Assembly: GCA_903897205.1 (NCBI GenBank)
Contig: CAIUAS010000096.1
Span: 1-5,079 of the forward strand
Source: an uncultured Gammaproteobacteria bacterium
GTDB taxonomy: Bacteria; Pseudomonadota; Gammaproteobacteria; CAIUAS01
DNA length: 5,079 nucleotides
Direction of reading: 5' to 3'
A program made the translations under genes and the position numbers. Below the pieces are notes generated by a model, which was not told the origin of the DNA, did not search any database, and was given only the letters and a program-made list of their open reading frames with translations. This document shows positions 1 to 5,079 of the stretch, piece by piece (the stretch's first letter is position 1; each line of letters opens with the position of its first letter).

Positions 1-16
1 ATTTAAAATCCTCATG

Positions 17-361
17 TTAAAAATAATTTATTAGGTTCGGCAGCGTGTTGGCAGTAATCAGCAATTCAAATACCAGTAAAAATACGGCCATGCGCCAGCG
101 CAGCCGGATTAATAAATGAATAGTAGAAAATGGCCATTGTTGCCATTTACCTAGCGCTCTGATAAAAATCGGCCAAAACAGAATTAAAAGTGCTAAAATT
201 GTGTAGCGCCAGATGCAAAAAGTGCTTGAATATTGTTGTAAAAAGGCGCTAAATAAATTAATTGCAGGGGCATGGTTGACGAGAAATAAGCCTATTATTA
301 CTGTACAAAATAGCACGGATAACACAATAAAAAGTGTTAGCCTAAACGTTTTAAATCGCAT
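17..361 (-). CDS. Small three-helix membrane protein, unknown function (114 aa)
   Basis: I do not recognise this protein with certainty. It is very hydrophobic, with likely membrane helices at about residues 8-28, 51-69 and 90-106. The connecting segments are rich in Arg, Lys and Trp (GKWQQW near 71-76, RLRWR at 86-90), and the stop is TAA at 17-19. I chose the ATG at 359-361 (protein begins MRFKTF). The frame stays open upstream to an ATG at 496, but that extension of 45 residues is polar, unlike a membrane leader, and would overlap the divergent gene at 394. No clear Shine-Dalgarno sequence precedes the chosen start. It lies on the operon strand but is separated from traG by an opposite-strand gene. 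By size and hydropathy it resembles the small membrane protein I recall between the TIGR03755 gene and traG in other GI-type elements. That link is from memory and unproven. Confidence 0.7.
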   Translation of the reverse strand: MRFKTFRLTLFIVLSVLFCTVIIGLFLVNHAPAINLFSAFLQQYSSTFCIWRYTILALLILFWPIFIRALGKWQQWPFSTIHLLIRLRWRMAVFLLVFELLITANTLPNLINYF

Positions 362-364
362 AAT
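337..364 (+). promoter_or_regulatory. Weak candidate promoter for the plus-strand membrane protein gene
   Basis: CATAAT at 359-364 matches the sigma-70 -10 consensus at five of six positions. TTAGCC at 337-342 is a poor -35 (three of six), with a 16-base spacer. Transcription would begin near 371, just ahead of the ribosome binding site at 378-383. The element lies inside the start of the divergent minus-strand gene, because the gap between the two start codons is only 32 bases. Such matches are common in AT-rich DNA, so this is a positional guess. Confidence 0.2.
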
Positions 365-377
365 TAATTGAAATATT

Positions 378-383
378 GAGAGG
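378..383 (+). promoter_or_regulatory. Ribosome binding site GAGAGG
   Basis: GAGAGG ends ten bases before the ATG at 394-396. It fixes the start of the plus-strand gene and shows that this strand is really translated here, rather than the 45-residue upstream extension of the overlapping minus-strand frame. Confidence 0.6.
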
Positions 384-393
384 TTGAAAAACC

Positions 394-948
394 ATGGATC
401 CTTTTGATTGGCACCATTTGCTGACACCGCTTTCTGTCCTAATAAGCAGCAGTAATTTTCTAACGGGCATTGCTTTAAAACCGGATCATCATTCATTAAA
501 GCTTAATAAATTATCCGTCCTAGGTTATAGCGGCTGTTTGCTAGGATGGCTCATTATGTCGTTCGGAATTTCACTCAAATCGATGGACTGGTTGGTTAAA
601 GTAGCCATCATAGGATGGCTAGTATGGGCGCCATCACTTTGTTTAATGGCGTTCTGTTTGTTGCGTCGATTAATACAAGATAAAGATCATTTTTCACCTG
701 TGGCGGTAAAAAGCGTTGGAGCGATATGTACAAGTTTCAAGATAATGTTAAGTGTTTTAAAAATAATAGCTTTGCTTCTTTTAAAATTTCTGATGAGAAA
801 GCCGAAGTACACCGTTTCTGCTGAAGATGAACTTAGCCATCATAATTCTTATGGTGGCCCTTATATTTTTTCAAATCCACCTAAAAATGCTATAGGAGAA
901 GGCAATCGTTATCCTCCTCACGATCCACATTCGCCTTGGTCAGGTTAA
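394..948 (+). CDS. Three-helix membrane protein convergent with traG, possibly DUF3742-like (184 aa)
   Basis: The protein has a short polar N-terminus, likely membrane helices at about 41-60, 66-90 and 109-134, a basic turn (MRKPK) and a polar, proline-rich tail ending HDPHSPWSG. No catalytic motif is visible. The start at 394 is supported by GAGAGG ten bases upstream. The TAA stop (946-948) overlaps the traG stop (945-947) tail to tail, with no room for a terminator. In clc-type elements a small DUF3742 membrane protein commonly lies just beyond traG, and its tail typically contains an HDP motif. The position and the HDP here fit, but this protein is longer than the roughly 120 residues I expect for that family and the rest is not clearly alike. 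It could instead be an element-specific protein, for example for entry exclusion, but nothing in the sequence demonstrates that. Confidence 0.75.
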   Translation: MDPFDWHHLLTPLSVLISSSNFLTGIALKPDHHSLKLNKLSVLGYSGCLLGWLIMSFGISLKSMDWLVKVAIIGWLVWAPSLCLMAFCLLRRLIQDKDHFSPVAVKSVGAICTSFKIMLSVLKIIALLLLKFLMRKPKYTVSAEDELSHHNSYGGPYIFSNPPKNAIGEGNRYPPHDPHSPWSG

Positions 949-2498
949 GGTAAACGTTTTGTTATAATACTTCCTGATTTTTCTCCTGATCTAGCAGCAG
1001 GTTCTGTCATAGAACTAATTAATCCTGATATATGATGGCCTGCCTGATAACCCGCCCATCCCATTACGGACATCCATAAAATGGGCAATACTACATATAA
1101 AGTACCGATGATCATCTCGACAAATAATTGATTAACCGAATCTGCCCCATAACCATCTACTATCGTATTTAAAATCCCAAGCCCTTGCACATTCGCTAAA
1201 CTAGGATATAACGCCTGAATTAAATAGTTATCGAGCCACGCCACTAAATGCCAAAGATAAGAACAAAAAATAACTGAAAAAATAACGATGGATCCGGTTA
1301 TACAAAACCCTATTCGATAACTCGAAAAAGGAATGGCTAATCCTAGAAAAGCATACAAAGCAAATAATAAAGTACCTTGAATAACGGGCAGGGCGTTAAT
1401 TAATAAATGCAATTTTGGATAAAAACTTAAACTCTCATAGAGCACTCCCAACGGTGCTCCAATAACGCGGCTAATAATATCCTCTCCTGGTTTACTATTA
1501 TCATTTAACGATTCATAACCACGAAATAAATCGCCTAGTGTTTCATTGCCATGAAAGCTATGGCTAATCAGTGATTTAATGGCGGTATCCTGCAACGTTT
1601 GGGTATCATTGCCTATATGCAATAAACTGCTCAGTAAATCCGGCGGTAATGATTGCTTTAATTTAGTATACAAACCACTATTCGGATCAGACCACCAGGT
1701 TTTGCAATCCGGCCTGCCCCACATGGAATGATTATTTACCTGGCCTTCTTCAATATCCCGATTAGGATCAAACAGAAAATCTTTGATGGGGCTTGATGCT
1801 CTTTGCGCATCATATATTCCACTGATCGATAAAAACGTTTGCGAGCCAAACCAGCCTACATCAGCCTGGCCATTTTTTTCTAAGGATTGCTGGATTTGTG
1901 CTTGCTGGGCAGTGCTAAGTTGCCCATTCATATACGTTGAATAAGCCGGAATATAACAGTCATTATAGAATTGGGTGACTTCTTGTTTAAGTTGGGGATC
2001 CTGGATTTTAGCCGTATCCAGTTGGCTATGTAATTCACGGTAATTAATGGGTGAACAGGGCAAACTGACGCTGGCGGCATGCGTGATGCCATTTGAAAAT
2101 GCCATGACGAAATACCACAAGATAGGTACTTTTACGCCAGTGGGTACTTTAAAGGCATTGTCATACGTCGTGCCGGTATCGCCAGGCGTAACTGTTTTCG
2201 CATTCGCTTCGCACAAAGGTTCGTAATGCAATACTTTTGGGTCGAGTGAGATAGCAGGCACCGCCGCAAACGCGATAATAAGAAAGGCGCTTATAATATT
2301 AATGGTTAAACGTCTGACTGCAATTTGTGCCGCATCTTTTGCACCCATCGAGGTAAAAGGTTCGGCGGCACTGCTTAAAACAATCCCAATAAACGGAATA
2401 TAAATAAGCCCTGTGCCAACAGCAATTTCCCATAAATTTTGATACTGTTGCCAACCTAATAAAGTGGTATACAGCGCTAAATAACCGGTGACACTCAC
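945..2498 (-). CDS. traG: Conjugal transfer protein, TraG N-terminal domain family (517 aa)
   Basis: This inner-membrane protein of the conjugation apparatus resembles the N-terminal half of F-plasmid TraG, which acts in pilus assembly and mating-pair stabilisation. It lacks the long C-terminal exclusion region, and about 500 residues is usual for the integrative-element version. Likely membrane helices lie at 25-45 and 64-85, then after a large periplasmic domain at about 365-390, 393-418 and 455-485. Family motifs seen include WFGSQTFL (216-223), FDPNRD (243-248), DCKTWW (264-269) and the C-terminal GWAGYQAG (480-487). Four cysteines in the periplasmic domain (96, 148, 181, 265) match positions I recall as conserved and may form disulfides. 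The start is GTG at 2496-2498, overlapping the upstream TGA as GTGA, with GGAGAG eight bases upstream, so translation is probably coupled. It is not the TraG/VirD4 coupling ATPase: no Walker motif is present. Confidence 0.93.
   Translation of the reverse strand: MSVTGYLALYTTLLGWQQYQNLWEIAVGTGLIYIPFIGIVLSSAAEPFTSMGAKDAAQIAVRRLTINIISAFLIIAFAAVPAISLDPKVLHYEPLCEANAKTVTPGDTGTTYDNAFKVPTGVKVPILWYFVMAFSNGITHAASVSLPCSPINYRELHSQLDTAKIQDPQLKQEVTQFYNDCYIPAYSTYMNGQLSTAQQAQIQQSLEKNGQADVGWFGSQTFLSISGIYDAQRASSPIKDFLFDPNRDIEEGQVNNHSMWGRPDCKTWWSDPNSGLYTKLKQSLPPDLLSSLLHIGNDTQTLQDTAIKSLISHSFHGNETLGDLFRGYESLNDNSKPGEDIISRVIGAPLGVLYESLSFYPKLHLLINALPVIQGTLLFALYAFLGLAIPFSSYRIGFCITGSIVIFSVIFCSYLWHLVAWLDNYLIQALYPSLANVQGLGILNTIVDGYGADSVNQLFVEMIIGTLYVVLPILWMSVMGWAGYQAGHHISGLISSMTEPAARSGEKSGSIITKRLP
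2495..2498 (-). promoter_or_regulatory. GTGA stop-start overlap coupling two transfer genes
   Basis: On the minus strand the last codon of the TIGR03755 gene (TGA, 2497-2495) shares bases with the GTG start of traG (2498-2496). Such four-base overlaps usually allow a terminating ribosome to restart, keeping the two products in step. Confidence 0.75.
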
Positions 2499-3937
2499 AA
2501 TGAAGGCTCTCCATTTTGTTGTTGAATGGCACCGTGATTCATTGCAGATGCCGGTGGCATATTGGGTTGAATCAGTGTGTGATTAATTTGTTGGCTCTGA
2601 TTTTGATTGAGTAATTGGGTCACGGTGTCTGACACTAATGCTTTGCGCACTTTTACATTAAATAGCAAATTATCAATTTCCTGGTTTAAACGATTCATTG
2701 CATGTTTAAGGGTATCTTGTGCTGCCTGGTTACTATAAATAGCGGGGACTTGACTGCCTTCCTGTAAAATCTGGCGAGCCAACAGTGCTTTATCAATCAA
2801 TTGTGCCGTAGCGGCCTCTTGTGCAAGCTTATCAATGACAATCGTTTGACTGACGGGGGATTGCTGACGAATGGCATTAATCACCGCCGTATTGATCATG
2901 ACGCCTGGCGCTGAAGCGGCTTGAAGATTAGCAATGCTAATAGGATCATGGCCGGTTACAAGATTTTGCAGTTGCTGATTAAGTTTATTGGTCAACAGCT
3001 GATCATCGGGTAATAAACCCACCCCTGGAGAAGATTGTTTATCGCCACCTTCATAAGTCGTGATTTTTTCTTCGCCTAAAATATTAGTAATCCAATTGGC
3101 TGCCAATTTTGGATTTGCCCAGGTATCAACGAGGTGTGCATTGGCCGTCGTGCGGGCAGGCGTACTTTCATCATCATATTGCCGGCCTGCCTGTAAAATA
3201 ACGTTATACCCCGCGACCGCAGTATCATGCAGTAAGTAAATGGAAGGTTGTCCACGGCCACCGGCATATAAACTACGACGGCCAATATTGACCCCGCGTA
3301 CCCACGGTATGCCATTATTGCCATTGTCCTGCCGAACCTTATCATGGACTAAATTAATATCGCTGCTGCTTAAATCAGAATCGCTGACCGATGGACGATC
3401 TTGACTGCTATCTCCTGCTAATGACATTTGATATTTCCAATCATTGCCCATCGATAAAGTTGCCCAATGGGTATAAGGATTTTGCCCGCGCGCTATTTGA
3501 TTTTGCATGGCCTGACAGGATTTAGTCGATAATTCAAAATCGCGGCGTGCACCTAACAATCCATTGTTTAATAAATTATAAAGGGAGGGATCCGCGCGGG
3601 CGATTAAATACATCGGAAATTCAGCAATGGCGGCCGTTGCATTATTAACAACACTTTGCTCGATATTTTGAAAACTGTTTCTGATCGAATTTAAAGAATT
3701 AATAATGGATAACTTTGGGTTAAATATCCCGCAATTATAACCTAATCCCACATCGCCTCCGGCTTCAAGCGGTGTAGAAATCGCCCCATCATAAGCAGGA
3801 ACTGGCACACTGTGGCCGCCGCCGGTACGGTAGTAAAAAGTATTATTTCCTGCGGGCACTAAATCGGCGCAGGCCGAAAAAGACCAAAGAAGTCCAGCCA
3901 GCAGTAAAAGCGATCGCTGCCAAAAAGTTATACGCAT
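2495..3937 (-). CDS. Integrating conjugative element protein, PFL_4711/TIGR03755 family (480 aa)
   Basis: This exported protein belongs to the GI-type conjugation machinery; its exact role in the family is undefined, but it is always found with the TraU-like and TraG-like genes. A signal peptide occupies residues 1-24, with basic MRITFWQR, a Leu-rich core and a likely cleavage after ACA before Asp25. The mature protein starts with the family motif FYYRTGGGHSV (34-44), then LGYNCGIF (65-72) and SCQAM (140-144). GQNPYTHW (151-158), NDWKYQ, GGRGQP (226-231) and the ASAPGV segment (341-346) also match my memory of the family. The C-terminal third (about 365-450) is predicted helical and Gln/Asn-rich. 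Two cysteines, 69 and 141, remain in the mature protein and could pair. The length is normal for the family. The start is ATG at 3935-3937, without an obvious Shine-Dalgarno sequence, 51 bases after the traU-like stop. Confidence 0.93.
   Translation of the reverse strand: MRITFWQRSLLLLAGLLWSFSACADLVPAGNNTFYYRTGGGHSVPVPAYDGAISTPLEAGGDVGLGYNCGIFNPKLSIINSLNSIRNSFQNIEQSVVNNATAAIAEFPMYLIARADPSLYNLLNNGLLGARRDFELSTKSCQAMQNQIARGQNPYTHWATLSMGNDWKYQMSLAGDSSQDRPSVSDSDLSSSDINLVHDKVRQDNGNNGIPWVRGVNIGRRSLYAGGRGQPSIYLLHDTAVAGYNVILQAGRQYDDESTPARTTANAHLVDTWANPKLAANWITNILGEEKITTYEGGDKQSSPGVGLLPDDQLLTNKLNQQLQNLVTGHDPISIANLQAASAPGVMINTAVINAIRQQSPVSQTIVIDKLAQEAATAQLIDKALLARQILQEGSQVPAIYSNQAAQDTLKHAMNRLNQEIDNLLFNVKVRKALVSDTVTQLLNQNQSQQINHTLIQPNMPPASAMNHGAIQQQNGEPSL
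2507..2512 (-). promoter_or_regulatory. Ribosome binding site GGAGAG for traG
   Basis: GGAGAG on the minus strand lies eight bases before the GTG start of traG, inside the last codons of the TIGR03755 gene. It is the only good ribosome binding site among the three transfer genes, and it supports the GTG at 2498 as the true start. Confidence 0.65.
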
Positions 3938-3988
3938 AGTATTAAATTATGAAATAAAAGTTAAAGGAAAATCTGAAAAAAAGGAGGG
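3938..3988 (-). other. 51-base gap between the traU-like and TIGR03755 genes
   Basis: The gap is T-rich on the transcribed-sense strand, starting with CCCTCC and a run of seven T just after the traU-like stop. No stable hairpin precedes the T run, so I do not call a terminator, and no convincing promoter or ribosome binding site is seen. The two genes are probably co-transcribed. Confidence 0.5.
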
Positions 3989-4999
3989 CTAATAATCCAT
4001 TTCGCCAATATAAGAACCTTCACCTTGGATACAGCCATGATAGCGACGCCAGAGAACCCAGGCATAGTTTCCATCACCCATTTGCGCCGCATCGCTATTC
4101 CAGGGACGGGGTTGCGCTAAATCATTTTTACCAAACATCGCACATTGATTTTCTGTTTTGGGATAAACCATTTGCCATTGAATATCGGGATCATTTTCTT
4201 TCGCTGCAGCGACCTCGCAATGAACGCCGCATGAATCTGAATTTAAGGGCTTATACACATGTGGTTGATAATCTTTAGTCGCAATATCAATCGCACGTTG
4301 GGCAAGCACAGCGGCTGCTTTAGCATCCGCTGGCTGATTTAAAAAGCCAGTGCGCGGGTAAACCGAACCCCAATTATCGATGAGTGAACCTACTATATGC
4401 ACACCAGGAATAATATTTAATGGATAAAGCAGCATTTCCATTAATGGCGAACGCCACATATAAGCATCGAGCATCGATAAATAATACGGCATAAAAGGCG
4501 TTGCCTGGCTGGGCAAAAATAAATGATTAAGCTGCTGAAATAATTTAATGGCTGGATTACCGATGACATCGGATTCTTTAAAATGCGCATTTTGATCCTG
4601 CGGACTGGCGGTAGTTTCATTACCATGTCCCATTTTAAATCCCATAATAGTTTGCACTTGTTCCTCGCCCGCTTTTTGAGCGACTGGATCAAGGATCTTA
4701 TTAGCATAATCCCAAGGGTTGCTATCACTTTTGCGATAAACCGATACAACAGCATCTGGTAAAAAGTGATCTACTTTTAAAGTTTCATTAACAGAACAAT
4801 AGGGCCCGTCGCAATTTAGCCAGAAACAAATACCTGTTACTTTATAACGTAAACAATTAGGCAATGCTGAAGTGGTTGCCTGAACAATATTCGAAGTTGA
4901 AATAGTGGACAACTCGTTAGCTTTTACAATATTGAATGGTGCGTACAATACGAACCCTAAACTAAACTGTAATAACAGTAGCTTTGTTCGGTTCAACAT
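3989..4999 (-). CDS. traU: TraU-like conjugative element protein, PFL_4710/TIGR03756 family (336 aa)
   Basis: This is a periplasmic mating-channel protein related to TraU, which in F is needed for DNA transfer and mating-pair stabilisation. An N-terminal signal peptide (basic MLNRTK, hydrophobic 7-22) probably ends after VKA at residue 27. The mature part begins with a Cys-rich block: NCLRYKVTGICFWLNC (48-63) and C68. Then come HFLPDAVVS (78-86), the near-diagnostic NWGSVYPRTGF (209-219), AAAVLAQRAIDI (228-239), HVYKPL (247-252), and the C-terminal Cys block with YAWVLWRRYHGC (312-323). There are eight mature cysteines (49, 58, 63, 68, 257, 261, 286, 323), fitting the disulfide-dependent folding known for F TraU. 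The length is usual. The start at 4997-4999 leaves a complete signal peptide but has only a poor Shine-Dalgarno sequence. It is the first gene of the visible operon. Confidence 0.95.
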   Translation of the reverse strand: MLNRTKLLLLQFSLGFVLYAPFNIVKANELSTISTSNIVQATTSALPNCLRYKVTGICFWLNCDGPYCSVNETLKVDHFLPDAVVSVYRKSDSNPWDYANKILDPVAQKAGEEQVQTIMGFKMGHGNETTASPQDQNAHFKESDVIGNPAIKLFQQLNHLFLPSQATPFMPYYLSMLDAYMWRSPLMEMLLYPLNIIPGVHIVGSLIDNWGSVYPRTGFLNQPADAKAAAVLAQRAIDIATKDYQPHVYKPLNSDSCGVHCEVAAAKENDPDIQWQMVYPKTENQCAMFGKNDLAQPRPWNSDAAQMGDGNYAWVLWRRYHGCIQGEGSYIGEMDY

Positions 5000-5041
5000 A
5001 GGTTTAAGGTTTATTTAAAAATAGCTTATTGAAGAGAAAAG

Positions 5042-5070
5042 GTTATAGCCATAACGAATAAATTATTCAA
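5042..5070 (-). promoter_or_regulatory. Candidate sigma-70 promoter ahead of the traU-like gene
   Basis: On the minus strand TTGAAT (5070-5065, four of six matches to the -35 consensus) is separated by exactly 17 bases from TATAAC (5047-5042, five of six matches to the -10 consensus). Transcription would begin near 5035, leaving a leader of about 36 bases before the ATG at 4999. The surrounding 80 bases are very AT-rich and show no convincing coding sequence: the only frame open from the window edge stops at 5026-5028 and does not resemble the gene usually found upstream (PFL_4709/TIGR03757). The element could drive the three-gene block separately from the rest of the transfer operon. Confidence 0.4.
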
Positions 5071-5075
5071 ATAAT
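5062..5075. repeat. Short inverted repeat overlapping the candidate -35
   Basis: ATTATT and AATAAT form a perfect six-base dyad around a two-base centre, covering the -35 element of the candidate promoter. A second, smaller dyad (GTTAT, four bases, ATAAC at 5042-5055) covers the -10. Either could be a repressor site, but AT-rich dyads of this size arise readily by chance. Confidence 0.25.
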
Positions 5076-5079
5076 AACA

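Noticed and set aside
362..496. N-terminal extension of the left minus-strand frame up to the ATG at 496
   Set aside because: The extra 45 residues are polar and overlap the plus-strand gene, which has a good ribosome binding site at 378-383. The internal ATG at 361 gives a compact membrane protein.
343..960. Direct repeat TAAACGTTTT at 343-352 and 951-960 flanking the plus-strand gene
   Set aside because: It is tempting as the mark of an inserted cassette, but about a dozen exact ten-base repeats are expected by chance in five kilobases. Both copies lie in coding sequence of different genes, and the match does not extend further.
930..965. Bidirectional terminator between the convergent genes
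   Set aside because: Only a four-base stem with a nine-base loop (934-950) and a short AAACGTTT palindrome are present, both too weak to call.
2299..2532. 77-residue minus-strand frame
   Set aside because: It lies in another frame over the traG start and the TIGR03755 end, both of which are firmly identified. Its Cys/His-rich composition is an out-of-frame artefact.
3076..3345. 89-residue minus-strand frame
   Set aside because: It is entirely inside the TIGR03755 gene in another frame, with no family features or ribosome binding site of note.
3976..3988. T run just after the traU-like stop as a terminator, and AAGGAGG on the plus strand as a ribosome binding site
   Set aside because: No hairpin precedes the T run on the minus strand, and no start codon follows at a suitable distance on the plus strand.
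4441..4755. 104-residue minus-strand frame
   Set aside because: It is entirely inside the traU-like gene, whose own frame carries conserved family motifs across this stretch.
5026..5079. C-terminal end of an upstream minus-strand gene (17 codons then TAA)
   Set aside because: The residues do not resemble the family expected upstream, the stretch overlaps a good promoter match, and 17 open codons at a window edge are not meaningful.

Overview
The window carries the distal end of a conjugation (mating-pair formation) operon of the kind found in clc/PAGI-2/ICEHin1056-type integrating conjugative elements (GI-type or MPF-G type IV secretion system). Three minus-strand genes are recognisable from family motifs. 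In transcription order they are a TraU-like protein (PFL_4710/TIGR03756 family, 4999 to 3989), a PFL_4711/TIGR03755 family exported protein (3937 to 2495) and a TraG N-terminal-domain inner-membrane protein (2498 to 945). This order matches the standard order of the family. All three products are envelope proteins: two have signal peptides and one is polytopic. They probably assemble the envelope-spanning part of the DNA-transfer channel and stabilise mating pairs.

Beyond traG lies a less familiar accessory end. A plus-strand gene (394 to 948) encodes a small three-helix membrane protein and converges on traG so tightly that the two stop codons overlap in a shared TTAA. Only 32 bases upstream of it, and divergent from it, a 114-residue membrane protein is encoded on the minus strand (361 to 17), in the same direction as the operon. 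Neither can be named with certainty. The first sits where a DUF3742-type gene often follows traG, and it shares with that family an HDP motif near the C-terminus. The second looks by size and hydropathy like the small membrane protein I recall between the TIGR03755 gene and traG in related elements, a slot that is absent here.

The region is gene-dense. The gaps are 51 bases between the TraU and TIGR03755 genes, 32 bases between the divergent pair, and at least 80 bases upstream of traU, which hold a plausible sigma-70-like promoter. No rRNA, tRNA, CRISPR array, insertion sequence or clear rho-independent terminator is visible.

Base composition is AT-rich (roughly 40 percent GC by eye). Together with the protein families, this suggests a low-GC gammaproteobacterium, possibly of the Legionellales, hosting an integrated element. 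That host guess is inference. The core is a known conjugation system; the least described part is the leftmost 950 bases.
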